DNA of 64,000 nucleotides, from the NCBI RefSeq assembly GCF_017308015.1, contig NZ_JAFKFW010000008.1, forward strand, positions 62,001-126,000, written 5' to 3'. The stretch comes from Allobosea sp. (GTDB lineage Bacteria > Pseudomonadota > Alphaproteobacteria > Rhizobiales > Beijerinckiaceae). The notes under the pieces are model-generated. The model was not told the DNA's origin and searched no databases. It saw nothing but the letters and a program-made list of their open reading frames with translations. How positions within the stretch are numbered: the first letter of the stretch is position 1; the number at the start of each line of letters is the position of its first letter. The position numbers and the translations under genes are program-made. Positions 37,051 through 45,995 of the stretch are shown here, one piece after another.

Positions 37051-38127
37051 TCAGCCTCGTGCCGCTGCGAGGAATTCGGCGACCGCGACCGAGCAGCCTT
37101 TCGAGGCCTCGCCATCGACCCGGCCGAGCAGCTTGAAACCGCCGGGCACGATCTGGCCGGCATCCTCGGTCAGGATTGCCGCGACGCAGTTGAAATGGGC
37201 GAGGTCGTGATGGACGATCACGCCACGCTCGCCCTCCGGCAGGTCAGAGCCGGTCAAAGGGTCGACCACGCGACTGCGGATCCAGTGCGGGCCGGATTTC
37301 ACCGACGGGCAGACGGCGTTGCCGTCGTCATAGAGCTGCGAGCTCAGCTCGGTCATTCCGTACATGTTGATGCAGGACGCGCGTGGCACGCCGAAGGCGG
37401 CGCTGAGGCCGTCATAGAATTCGTCAGGTCCAAGCTCGCGCGACTGGCCCTTGAAGCCGCCGGTATCGAGGATGCGGCTGCCTTCCGGGAGCGCGAAGCG
37501 CCGGCCGCTTGCCGCGAGTGCATCCAGTACGGGGACGAAGGAATAGCTTGCGCCGAGCAGGGCATAGGGTTCGCCGCTCCCCTCCGCCTGCTCCAGAGTC
37601 GACAGAAGGCCGTCCAGATCGAGTCCAGCGGCATGGATGAAGGTCTTGGAATCCGGTGTGCCGCATTCGCGTTTGGCGAGCGAGAGATAGGTGGCGAGCG
37701 AGGAGTTCGGCAGCTCCGTCTCGTCCGGGAAGAGGATGCCCATGCGGATGCGCTCGCGGCCCTGCATGAAGCGCGCGCGGAAATTCACCAGCATCGAGCG
37801 CTTCCAGACATCGAGAGTCGGGTGATAGCTGCGGCCCCGGATGCCTTGCGTTGTGCCGCTTGTCATGAAGACGCGCTCAGCCTGCTCAGGCGGAATGCAG
37901 CTCAGCGTGAGGTCCTTGAAGGCGGTGATCGGCACGGCCGGAATGTCCCGCCAGCGCCGGACCGAGAGCGGCGTGCGGCCGCGCTGCAGGCAGAAGCGCT
38001 TGTACGGCTCGTTGTTGCGGAACTGATAGGCGAAGACCTTGAGCGCCATCGCCTCGAATTCGGCTTCCGAGGCGTCGGGAAGCGCGATGAAGTCCAGCAG
38101 CGCCGCGATGATCTCGGCTTGCGTCAC
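37051..38127 (-). CDS. LuxE-like acyl-protein synthetase
   Basis: 358-residue LuxE-family adenylating enzyme (ANL superfamily without the C-terminal domain), which activates a carboxylate as acyl-AMP and transfers it to a cysteine or to LuxC. The ATP motif FMTSGTTQGIRGRSYH, INMYGMTELSSQLYDD and GERGVIVHHDLAHFN are visible. It starts with GTG, with GGAGTGGG upstream. It is the first gene behind the TPP riboswitch, about 100 nt downstream of the aptamer. LuxE normally handles fatty acids; the true substrate here is unknown. Confidence 0.87.
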   Translation of the reverse strand: MTQAEIIAALLDFIALPDASEAEFEAMALKVFAYQFRNNEPYKRFCLQRGRTPLSVRRWRDIPAVPITAFKDLTLSCIPPEQAERVFMTSGTTQGIRGRSYHPTLDVWKRSMLVNFRARFMQGRERIRMGILFPDETELPNSSLATYLSLAKRECGTPDSKTFIHAAGLDLDGLLSTLEQAEGSGEPYALLGASYSFVPVLDALAASGRRFALPEGSRILDTGGFKGQSRELGPDEFYDGLSAAFGVPRASCINMYGMTELSSQLYDDGNAVCPSVKSGPHWIRSRVVDPLTGSDLPEGERGVIVHHDLAHFNCVAAILTEDAGQIVPGGFKLLGRVDGEASKGCSVAVAEFLAAARG

Positions 38128-38230
38128 TTAAACCCACTCCGTTCGGACGCACGGCCAAGCCGAAGCGTCGATCGTTGGAGGATCACGAGCGCAAGCTGGA
38201 ATCAGGGCCTGTGACGGCCGCATGTCCCGC

Positions 38231-38340
38231 ATCCCTACGCCGGTATGATCCGGATCAGGTTCGGAGGGTCACCGCGTTGCTTGGGCTCGAAAGCCCAGCC
38301 GGCGGAATCTCAGCCTCCTAGCGAGGCCCCCCTGGGAACG
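38231..38340 (-). ncRNA. TPP riboswitch (THI element)
   Basis: Read on the minus strand, the conserved TPP aptamer cores are all present in order: GAGGCTGAGA (J2-4 side), a variable P3 arm (GCTGGGCTTTCGAGCCCAAGC), ACCCTCCGAACCTGATC, then CGGATCATACCGGCGTAGGGA. The outer stem pairs TCCC with GGGA. The aptamer ends about 100 nt before the luxE-like GTG. TPP should repress the operon when thiamin is plentiful. I cannot see whether control is by termination or by hiding the ribosome site; no strong T-tailed hairpin lies in the leader. Confidence 0.95.
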
Positions 38341-38800
38341 GGAGCAGATGACGAGCAATCGACTGAGCTGTCAAGCGATCAACGATGTTTCATGCAGGTG
38401 ACGCGATTGTATCCATTTCAAGCCGTCCATCTAATGCTTAGACGCGACCACGCCAACCAGAGCGACGAACGCGGCCACAAAAAACGGCCAGCGATTTGGG
38501 ATGTTGTTTTCTTACCGCCGTGCACACCAAGGGCTTCATCTATGCAGATGCTGGCCGCGTTCTCGCAGCGCAAGAAAGCAAGGAAGCCGAGACGGGCACC
38601 TGAGTCGATTTCTCGGAAGATCTGTCACTTATGTGATCTAAGGTGCGACGGGAATCCGTTCGTTCCCTTAAGGACTTCGCTACCAATCCCGCCGATCGGA
38701 TTCCACATACACCTTTCCGTAAAGCGAGGCCGTTAGGCTGCGATATGGGAAATGCGCTCTGCTCGAACGGAGGCGGCGCGCAAGGCGGAGTGGCTTTGAG
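38341..38800. other. Divergent promoter region between TPP operon and manC
   Basis: About 460 nt without a supported gene. On the minus strand a TTGACA hexamer (38369-38374) lies 29 nt upstream of the riboswitch and could be its -35; no clear -10 is visible. On the plus strand AAGGCGGAG (38781-38789) is too far from the manC ATG to be a clean ribosome site. Confidence 0.45.
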
Positions 38801-40213
38801 ATGGCGCCGAGGATTATCCCTGTCGTGATGTGCGGCGGCGCCGGGACCCGGTTGTGGCCGGTGTCGCGGGACACGATGCCCAAGCAGTTCGTTCCGCTGC
38901 TAGGGCGGGATTCGACCTTCCAGAGGACGATGAAGTTGCTGAGCGACCGGTCAGTTTTCGCTGATCCCATCGTGATCACCAATGTCGAGTATCGTTTTAC
39001 GGTCCTGGAGCAATTGCAGGCGTTGGGCCTCGGCGCCGAGATCGTGCTGGAGCCGGTACGGCGGGACTCCGCCGCCGCCGTCGCCGTTGCGACCGAGCTG
39101 GCCCTCAAGCGCGATAGCCAGGCGGTTGTCGGTGTCTTCGCCGCCGACCACGTTGTCCGCGAGGCCGACCTCTTCGTCGATACTTGCCGGAAGGCCGGCG
39201 AGTTCGCCGCGCAGGGTCGAATCGTTACAATTGGCATTCCGCCGACCCATCCCGCGACGGGCTATGGCTATATCCAGCCGGACGAGGCGCTGGGCGATGA
39301 GGCCCGCACCGTCGCAGCCTTCGTCGAGAAGCCGGATGCCAAGCGGGCGGCGCAATATCTGCTCGATGGCTATCTCTGGAATTCCGGCAATTTCATCTTC
39401 GATGCAGCGACGATGCATGCCGAGATCGAGGCTTTCGAGCCTCACGTGCTGAAGCCGGTCGTCGAGGCGGTGGCCGGGATGAAGCCGGATCTCGATTTCC
39501 TTCTCCTCGAGCCTGCGAGCTTTGGTGCGGTCAAGAAGATCTCGATCGACTATGCCGTGATGGAGCGCACCCGGAAGGCCGCCGTGATCGCCGGGCATTT
39601 CGGCTGGTCGGACGTGGGGGGCTGGTCCGCCATCTGGGAACTCTCGGACAAAGATGCCAGTGGCAACGTCGTCGAAGGCCGCGGCTATGTCCTCGACGGC
39701 TCCAACAACCTCCTGCGTGCGGATGACGGTCTGGTCGCGGTCATCGGCCTTGACGATGTCGCGGTGATCGCGACCCGCGACGCCGTGCTGGTGGCCCAGA
39801 AGGCCAAGGTCGACAAGGTCAAGGAGCTGATAGCGCTCGTCGCAGCGAATGGCGAGCCGGAGGCGAATGCGCATCTCGAGATTCACCGGCCTTGGGGCAA
39901 GTATCTCTCGGTCGACATGGGCGGGCGCTATCAGGTCAAACGGATTACGGTGAAGCCGGGCGGCATCCTGTCGCTCCAGAAGCACTTCCATCGCGCTGAG
40001 CACTGGGTCGTCGTGCGCGGCACGGCCGAAGTCACGCGCAACGACGAGACGATCATCGTTCACGAGACCGAGTCGATCTACCTGCCGATCGGCTGCGTCC
40101 ACCGCATGGCCAATCCCGGCAAGATTCCCCTCGAGATCATCGAGGTTCAGGTCGGCTCCTATCTTGGGGAGGATGACATCGTGCGGATCGAGGACGTCTA
40201 CAAGCGGGTTTGA
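38801..40213 (+). CDS. manC: Mannose-1-phosphate guanylyltransferase / mannose-6-phosphate isomerase
   Basis: 470-residue type II bifunctional enzyme. It makes GDP-mannose from mannose-1-phosphate and interconverts fructose-6- and mannose-6-phosphate. The N-terminal nucleotidyltransferase has MCGGAGTRLWPVSRDTMPKQF and FVEKPDAKRAAQYL. The C-terminal cupin isomerase has PWGKYLSVD and GGILSLQKHFHRAEHWVVV. Length is typical. It provides GDP-mannose for exopolysaccharide or LPS and would pair with the phosphomannomutase at 61732, though the two are 21 kb apart with the phage/IS island between. Confidence 0.95.
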   Translation: MAPRIIPVVMCGGAGTRLWPVSRDTMPKQFVPLLGRDSTFQRTMKLLSDRSVFADPIVITNVEYRFTVLEQLQALGLGAEIVLEPVRRDSAAAVAVATELALKRDSQAVVGVFAADHVVREADLFVDTCRKAGEFAAQGRIVTIGIPPTHPATGYGYIQPDEALGDEARTVAAFVEKPDAKRAAQYLLDGYLWNSGNFIFDAATMHAEIEAFEPHVLKPVVEAVAGMKPDLDFLLLEPASFGAVKKISIDYAVMERTRKAAVIAGHFGWSDVGGWSAIWELSDKDASGNVVEGRGYVLDGSNNLLRADDGLVAVIGLDDVAVIATRDAVLVAQKAKVDKVKELIALVAANGEPEANAHLEIHRPWGKYLSVDMGGRYQVKRITVKPGGILSLQKHFHRAEHWVVVRGTAEVTRNDETIIVHETESIYLPIGCVHRMANPGKIPLEIIEVQVGSYLGEDDIVRIEDVYKRV

Positions 40214-40312
40214 AACGTCGCATGGGTCGGCCGCCAGGCGAAGCTGTCAGCAAGCCTGGAGACTTTATTGGCGCCTAGCGCGAAGCCTCCACAAGCCCAG
40301 ATTTTCCCTGAT

Positions 40313-40475
40313 AGCAGGGAATATTCAGGGAATTCGAAGCTGAGAGCGGGCTTTGAAATGGCCGGCTTTCGGTTTAAGCGCTTGTTTGCGTGGGGATATT
40401 CGCTAGTAGGGCGAATTCAGAAGCAGGGAATGTCCCGCTGTCGAGCAGGGAATTCGCCTGCAATAAGCAGGGATT
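40313..40475 (+). repeat. Imperfect repeats of an AGCAGGGAAT motif
   Basis: AGCAGGGAAT or a one-base variant occurs at about 40313, 40432, 40444 and 40466, with a related CAGGGAATTC at 40326, in a 160-nt stretch between manC and the methyltransferase. The spacing is irregular. This kind of decayed GGGAAT-rich sequence may be an element remnant; I cannot name it. Together with its flanks (40214-40824) it makes up a 600-nt gap with no convincing gene. Confidence 0.35.
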
Positions 40476-40824
40476 GTGGAAGACGAGATCAGGGGTGTCG
40501 GTTGGTGGGATTCGCACCCCGGCTTTTTGGGGCGGCGAGAGCCAATCCAGCGCCCAAGCTGACAAATCGAGTATATGTTCTTAGCGTGGAGATTGTTGTC
40601 CTTTGCTCCCGGTCGGAAGTGCGTTAAGGTCCAGTGTGCTCGTGATTCGCGAGCAAATGCCGAGACCGATCAGATCGTGTTCGGCACTCCTAATTGAGGC
40701 ATTTCATTCTTTGAGCAGCCCTCGTTAGGCAAGGTGTAGGCCTCCCAGCGGAGCTGGGCGGGTCGCGCTTTGCTGCGAGTGCTCGCTTGTTCTGGTCGTC
40801 TCCTTGAAAAAGGAAACGATCGTA

Positions 40825-42267
40825 ATGTCCTCTCTTTCTCAAACATCGCCGGTGCGTGTTCGCCGCCGCATCCAGCCTGCCACCACAGATCCCACGCTCG
40901 TGCGTGCTGCGGCGTCGTTCGCGCCGCAGGTGAGCGAGCGGATCCTGTCGGATCTCAAGGCGTCGGTGCGCAATGCGCGGACGCACTCGAAGAAACAGAT
41001 CCATCTGATCGCGGAGAGCATCAAGGCGTTCAAGTTCACGACGCCGATCCTGGTGACCGTTGATGGTGAGATCGTCGCGGGGCATGGTCGCTACGAGGCG
41101 GCGAAGCTGCTTGGCATGAAGACCGTGCCGGTGATCTGCATCGATCATCTCGGTCCGCAGCAGATCCGGGCGTTGCGGATCGCGGATAATCGTCTGGCCG
41201 AGTTGTCGGGTTGGGACGACGCGATCCTCAAGCTGGAGCTGGGCGAGCTGATCGAGCTCGACTTCGAGGTCGAGATCACCGGCTTCGAGACGGCGCAGAT
41301 CGATTTGCTCCTCGATCCCGGCCCGACGGTGGCGGCGAAGGTTGATCCGGCGGACTCGTTGCCGGCGCTGCAGGATGTGGCGGTGACCGTGCGGGGCGAT
41401 CTCTGGCTGCTGGGCGAACACCGCATCCTGTGCGGCGATGCGCGTGAGCGGGGCGATTATCAGATACTGATGGGCGGTGAACTCGCGCAGATGGCGTTCA
41501 CGGATCCGCCGTACAACGTCCGGGTCGATGGCCATGTCAGCGGTCTCGGCAAGGTCAAGCATCGCGAGTTCGCGATGGCGTCCGGTGAGATGAGCAAGCT
41601 CGAGTTCACGAGCTTCCTGCACGCGGTCTTCGCCGAGATCGCGGAGGCATCGCAGGATGGCGCACTGGTCTATAGCTGCATCGATGGTCCGCATCTGCAC
41701 GAGATGTTGAACGCCGGCTATGGCGTGTTCGACGAGCTGAAGTCGGTGATCACCTGGGCCAAGGCCAATGCCGGGATGGGTTCGCTCTATCGCAGCCAGA
41801 CCGAGCTGGTCACGCTGTGGAAGAAGGGCAAGGCGCCGCACATCAACAATATCGAGCTCGGCAAGCACGGGCGCTATCGCACCACTCTGTGGAGCTATGC
41901 GGGCGTCAACGGGTTCCGCAAGGGCCGGATGGCGGAGCTGGCGAGCCACCCGACGGTGAAGCCCTGTGCGATGGTGATGGACGCGATCAAGGATTGCTCG
42001 AAGCCGAAGGGCATCATCCTCGACAGCTTCAGCGGGTCCGGCACGACCCTGATCGCGGCGGCCAAGACCAAGCGCCGTGGCTACGTGATGGAGCTCGATC
42101 CGCTCTATGTCGACGGCGCGATCCGGCGCTGGGAGACGCTGTTCAAGGCCGAGGCGCGCCACGCCGAGACCGGGCTGACCTTCGCGGAGATGGCGGTGCA
42201 GCGCGGGCGCGACGCCAACGCCCGCACGGTGTCGGACGAGAGCGTTGGAGGGGGCCATGTCGCGTGA
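40825..42267 (+). CDS. ParB-domain DNA methyltransferase
   Basis: 480-residue fusion. An N-terminal ParB/Srx-like nuclease domain (about 35-150: VRNARTHSKKQIHLIAESIKAF, ILVTVDGEIVAGHGRYEAAKLLG) joins an amino-methyltransferase of the beta class, with the catalytic FTDPPYNV before the C-terminal SAM motif DSFSGSGTTLIAA. Such proteins methylate adenine N6 or cytosine N4 and are common in prophages without a restriction partner. The ATG follows AAGGAA at 9 nt. It overlaps the DUF5681 gene by 11 nt, and these two with the terminase form a tight three-gene cassette. No endonuclease gene is adjacent. Confidence 0.92.
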   Translation: MSSLSQTSPVRVRRRIQPATTDPTLVRAAASFAPQVSERILSDLKASVRNARTHSKKQIHLIAESIKAFKFTTPILVTVDGEIVAGHGRYEAAKLLGMKTVPVICIDHLGPQQIRALRIADNRLAELSGWDDAILKLELGELIELDFEVEITGFETAQIDLLLDPGPTVAAKVDPADSLPALQDVAVTVRGDLWLLGEHRILCGDARERGDYQILMGGELAQMAFTDPPYNVRVDGHVSGLGKVKHREFAMASGEMSKLEFTSFLHAVFAEIAEASQDGALVYSCIDGPHLHEMLNAGYGVFDELKSVITWAKANAGMGSLYRSQTELVTLWKKGKAPHINNIELGKHGRYRTTLWSYAGVNGFRKGRMAELASHPTVKPCAMVMDAIKDCSKPKGIILDSFSGSGTTLIAAAKTKRRGYVMELDPLYVDGAIRRWETLFKAEARHAETGLTFAEMAVQRGRDANARTVSDESVGGGHVA

Positions 42268-42649
42268 GGATGATCCCAAGGCCGTAGGTCACAAGAAGCC
42301 GCCGCTGCACACCCGCTTCCAGAAGGGACGCAGTGGCAACCCCTCGGGCCGCCGCAAAGGAGAACAGGCCAAACAGGACTATCGTGAGATGGTCCTGTCT
42401 CGGCTGGTGCCGATGACCCTCGGCGGCAAGCGGGTAAAGGTGACGGCGCGCGAAGCGCTCTATCAAAAGCTCCTCGCGATGAGCTTCGATGGCAATCTCA
42501 ACGCGATGAAGCTGCTCCTGAAGGACGATAGCCTCAACGACAACAAGACTGACGCGGAGTCGTCGCTGAGCGATGCGGAGGAGGAAGCGCTGATTACGCG
42601 CTTCCTCGCGCGTCAGCTCAAGAATGCGAAGGGAGGCGGTGATGACTGA
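42257..42649 (+). CDS. DUF5681 domain protein
   Basis: 130-residue protein with the DUF5681 hallmark TRFQKGRSGNPSGRRKGE at residues about 18-35, then a helical region and an acidic tail. It is very often encoded directly before phage terminase large subunits, so it may be a small-terminase-like or DNA-recognition partner, but this is not proven. GGAGGGGG lies upstream of the ATG. It overlaps both neighbours. Confidence 0.85.
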   Translation: MSREDDPKAVGHKKPPLHTRFQKGRSGNPSGRRKGEQAKQDYREMVLSRLVPMTLGGKRVKVTAREALYQKLLAMSFDGNLNAMKLLLKDDSLNDNKTDAESSLSDAEEEALITRFLARQLKNAKGGGDD

Positions 42650-44072
42650 CGACGACATCCTCACCGCCATCCTGCGGCGCGATCTGGCGAGCTTCATCGA
42701 GCATTGCTTCGTGACGCTGGAGCCAGGAACGGCCTACCAGCACAACTGGCATATCGAAGCGATCGCCTATCAGCTGACGCGGGTCTGGAGCGGCGAATGC
42801 AAGCGGCTGATCATCAATGTGCCGCCGCGCTCGGCCAAGTCGATCTGCGTCACGATCGCCTTCACCGCCTGGTTGATGGGCCATAACCCGCGCAAGCGGG
42901 TCATGGCGATCAGCTACGCGCAGGAACTCTCGCTGACCCACGCTGCGGCCTTCCGCAGCGTGGTGACCTCCGCCTGGTATCGCCGCGCCTTCCCGGGCTT
43001 CGCGATCAAGGCCAATCGAGGCCAGGAGATCCGCACCACGGAACACGGCTATCGTTATGCCTCGTCGATCGGCGGTTCGGTGTTGGGACGCGGCGCCGAT
43101 CTGATTGTGATCGACGATCCGATCAACGGGCTCGAAGCCGCCTTGTCGGCGGCGGCCCGACGTCGGGTTCAGGCCTTTTACGATGGTACCCTCTATTCCC
43201 GGCTGAACGATCGTCAAAACGGCGCCATCGTCATCGTGATGCAGCGCCTGCACGAGGATGATCTGGTCGGGCATGTCCTGGAGATGGAGGATTGGGAGGT
43301 GCTCTCGATCCCCGCTATCGCGCCGGAGGATTGCAGCTATCGCATCGGCCAAGGGAGGGAGGCGGTATATCGACGTCGCCAGGGTGAGATCATGCATGTC
43401 GGCCGCGATACTTTTGCCGATCTCGAGGCGATCAAGCGCAATCTCGGCGCCTTGAACTTCTCGGCGCAGTACCAGCAGAACCCGCTGCCGGCCGAAGGCC
43501 AGATCATCAAGCGCGATTGGCTGCATTACTACGATGAGCGGCCGGCCGAGTTCGATCTGAAGGTTGCGTCCTGGGATACCGCTTCGACTCAGAACGAGCA
43601 TTCCGACTGGTCGGTCGGGATGGTCTGGGGAGCGATCGGGCAGAGCTATTACCTGATCGACCTTGTCCGCGGTCGCTGGGAGGCGCCGGAGTTGCGCCGC
43701 AAGATGATCGAGCTCTCGCGGAAACACGCTGCCGACGCGACGCTGGTCGAGGATACCGAGCTCGGGCGGGCGCTGTCGCAGGACCTGATGCGTACCGGTG
43801 CCTTGTACACGCTCCTTCAGCAGTCGCGGATCGATAAGCAGGCCAGGCTGATGGCGCAGGCCGCGCGCTTTGAGGCGGGGCAGGTGTTCCTGCCCCGCGA
43901 AGCCAGCTGGCTTGCCGATTATCTCGGCGAGCTCCTGGCCTTCCCGCTGGCGCGCAACGATGATCAGGTCGATGCGACGAGCCAGGCGCTCAAATATCTG
44001 ACGGCGAGGACGCCGACGATCCGTGAGCGTCCGCAGCGCATCGTGCGCCCGCAGCGTCATGTTCGCCCGTGA
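42642..44072 (+). CDS. Phage terminase large subunit
   Basis: 476-residue packaging motor with an ATPase domain (INVPPRSAKSICVTIAFTAWLM as Walker A, DLIVIDDPING as Walker B) and a C-terminal RNase H-like nuclease domain (ASWDTASTQNEHSDWSVGMVW and the late Asp in NDDQVDATSQAL). GGGAGG lies 5 nt before the ATG, which overlaps the DUF5681 stop. The protein looks full length. No portal, capsid or tail genes follow, so it is an orphan phage gene or part of a small mobile cassette. Confidence 0.92.
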   Translation: MTDDDILTAILRRDLASFIEHCFVTLEPGTAYQHNWHIEAIAYQLTRVWSGECKRLIINVPPRSAKSICVTIAFTAWLMGHNPRKRVMAISYAQELSLTHAAAFRSVVTSAWYRRAFPGFAIKANRGQEIRTTEHGYRYASSIGGSVLGRGADLIVIDDPINGLEAALSAAARRRVQAFYDGTLYSRLNDRQNGAIVIVMQRLHEDDLVGHVLEMEDWEVLSIPAIAPEDCSYRIGQGREAVYRRRQGEIMHVGRDTFADLEAIKRNLGALNFSAQYQQNPLPAEGQIIKRDWLHYYDERPAEFDLKVASWDTASTQNEHSDWSVGMVWGAIGQSYYLIDLVRGRWEAPELRRKMIELSRKHAADATLVEDTELGRALSQDLMRTGALYTLLQQSRIDKQARLMAQAARFEAGQVFLPREASWLADYLGELLAFPLARNDDQVDATSQALKYLTARTPTIRERPQRIVRPQRHVRP

Positions 44073-44090
44073 AGCGGACATGACACGTTT

Positions 44091-44140
44091 GGCGTCACGG
44101 CGCATCACAACGGTCATGCTGTAGCCCGCAGCCTTTCGAT
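44091..44140 (-). pseudogene. Possible remnant of the lipoprotein gene seen at 52676
   Basis: On the minus strand this short piece reads AAGYSMTVVMRRDA. The intact gene at 52676-53038 ends in RGYSMTVVTPQP, and 17 consecutive bases (ACGGTCATGCTGTAGCC) are identical between the two places. Only the C-terminal end is present, directly behind the terminase gene. The evidence is short, so chance or shared mobility signals cannot be ruled out. Confidence 0.35.
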
Positions 44141-44401
44141 GCAGACGCGAACGCGACGTCGCTAGGGCGACGAGAGCAGGAAAATATGATTCATGGTATG
44201 TTCCGGAAACTGGCGGCGAACTAGGCCGCTACGAGATACAGCATCTTAGGCACGGCCAGTTCTTGGCCTAGCGGCATCAGGGGGCTGGCAATGAAGATCA
44301 GGAAGCGACTATTCGGCCTCCATCCGAATGACCAATGCAAGGAGGGCTGAGGCCCAAAGAAGAAAGAAGGGGCTGATCGATGTCGGAGCCTCCACCTCTT
44401 T

Positions 44402-44980
44402 TCAAATCAAGCTGCCCAGCAAAGCTGGCGACGATGATCCGAAATGATCGCTGCAAGCCATCGCTACGATGACGCTCGGGTCGAACGCGAGCTGCGAAAT
44501 GTCCGATCTGCCGCGCTGCTTTATCCGGAGCATGTCCTGAACGTCGGCGTGCGAGGGGTCAGTATGTGGCGACACCAGAGGCATATAGCGTCGGCAGAGG
44601 TCGGCGAGATAGCAGGCAGCGTTTCCTATTGAATGCGTCTTGTCGGTGCATGTTCGGCCTTTAACGAGCTCTCGACTGTGCTGGCCATACAGCACGGAGA
44701 AGTTCTGATCGAACCGGTGTTGTAGTTCAGTTAGTGCGCGGCATAACCAAGGCCCAAGCCGAGCGCGTCGTGAGGTCGATAGAAGGAAAACTTGAACGAA
44801 CTTGCTGTCGCCTTCGATCAGAATAACGTGATAACTGCGGTCGATACCTGACCCCCCGGCGGTCCAATGAGCGATTCCGCGCTTCATCTGGGCCGTCGGC
44901 ATCGGTGCGCCGGCGGGAGCGCCATGGCCCCTCAGGGTGATCCACCGCTTTTCCTGGTTCTGACCTTTGCAACGCAGCAA
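44402..44980 (-). pseudogene. Decayed phage N-acetylmuramoyl-L-alanine amidase (endolysin)
   Basis: The frame is open for 192 codons, but only its ends look like an amidase. The N-terminal part (GAPMPTAQMKRGIAHWTAGG and DRSYHVILIEGDSKFV) matches the zinc-site start of amidase_2 endolysins. The C-terminal part (ADLCRRYMPLVSPHTDPSHADVQDMLRIKQRG) matches the HAEVQ...GIKQRGKWD end. The middle is out of frame: the expected PSID-type continuation is in another frame at 44727-44790 (FPSIDLTTRSAWALVMPRTN). Two compensating frameshifts would explain this. It is probably inactive. Confidence 0.6.
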
Positions 44981-45215
44981 CGGTACGTGGGCCTACCGCC
45001 CGATCTGAGGTCAACCAGGCTATGCGCTTGAACGTCTAAAGCGCCGCGTGTGTCTTCGGGCCCAGCACGCCCTGGAAGGCGAAAGATTAGCCAAGTGCGA
45101 CCAGTGCTCGCTGAACCACGGTCGTGTCCATTAACGTTTCAAGTGTCGATTAGTGTTGCTGCGGCCGGCTGACTGTGATCTGTTGCGTCAATAGTGAAAA
45201 ATCTGGAGGACTGAC

Positions 45216-45314
45216 GTGCTGTTGAGTAGTCGTAATGCTGGCGTTTGGACACGAACGGGAATAGTCGTCGCCCTTGCTGTTATATTTGTGCTGCCGCTGC
45301 TGGTCGCGCCGTGA
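45216..45314 (+). CDS. Putative single-span membrane peptide (32 aa)
   Basis: Starts with GTG and is preceded by GGAGGA at 9 nt, a strong ribosome site. It encodes a short polar start and one hydrophobic helix (GIVVALAVIFVLPLLVAP). It is similar in style to the other tiny membrane genes of this island (49314, 51899, 52413). No function can be given. Confidence 0.38.
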   Translation: MLLSSRNAGVWTRTGIVVALAVIFVLPLLVAP

Positions 45315-45995
45315 GCTCTCAACATAGACGTTCATTACGCAAGCTTCGACGCAACAGCCGATCTGGTGCAGCAGTGGCAGCTGACGGCGACCAATCTCGC
45401 CGGCCTCCTAACGCTCTGGATGTGATGGGCCCGGAGCGCATGTCCACCGAAAGGCGTGCTCATTGAACCGTTTTCACTTATACTGAGGCGTGAAGAGGTT
45501 ATGTGAACCGCTCTAGTAAGAGCTACGTTGTGATATCGCGAGATTCAACCTTAGATTCCAGCGGATACGTGAGTGATGATCCAGGTGTGGTTCACCGCAG
45601 CGATCACCGTGGTGTCGCTGCGGCGCGTTTCGTCATGCTCGAGATCTCGACATGACCACGCCGAAGCTGGCCTAGCGAGAAATAGTTCGCCGGCTGGCGT
45701 TGGCACAGGACCTATGAAACTCCTTCAGCATCTGAAGAAATGCCGAAATGAAATAGGCCAAATTCGAAACGATCGGATAACGCTTGGAGTTCGGTCGGTC
45801 TGAGAAGATTATGGGCTACTTCGTCCTGACCGCGCTTATCATCTTCTAATCAGCCGGGTCGCCCTCCTTGGCTATAGCGCATTGCGTTCGCATTCGATTA
45901 GATCAACAAATGCGCACGTAGTTGCCAAGCGAACGCTAGCGCCATGACCTTTTCGCTTACAGTAAATTAGTTCCTTTCGCTGCGCGCTCTTAACA
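45315..45995. other. Island sequence without a supported gene
   Basis: About 680 nt of visibly lower GC than the flanks. Short frames on both strands lack ribosome sites or recognisable domains. It is likely old mobile-element debris. Confidence 0.45.

Noticed and set aside
35597..38127. A bioluminescence (lux) operon
   Set aside because: LuxC- and LuxE-like genes are present, but luxA, luxB and luxD are not, and the operon carries a TPP riboswitch and an importer instead.
40374..40627. Short frames with a GGIRTPA-type peptide near 40500, possibly a tRNA remnant
   Set aside because: GGIRTP-like peptides often arise from tRNA complements, but no T stem, anticodon arm or acceptor can be folded here, so no tRNA or attachment site is called.
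40825..42267. A restriction-modification system
   Set aside because: Only the methyltransferase is present, with a ParB domain and phage neighbours; no restriction endonuclease adjoins it. The HNH nuclease at 53066 is 11 kb away in another module.
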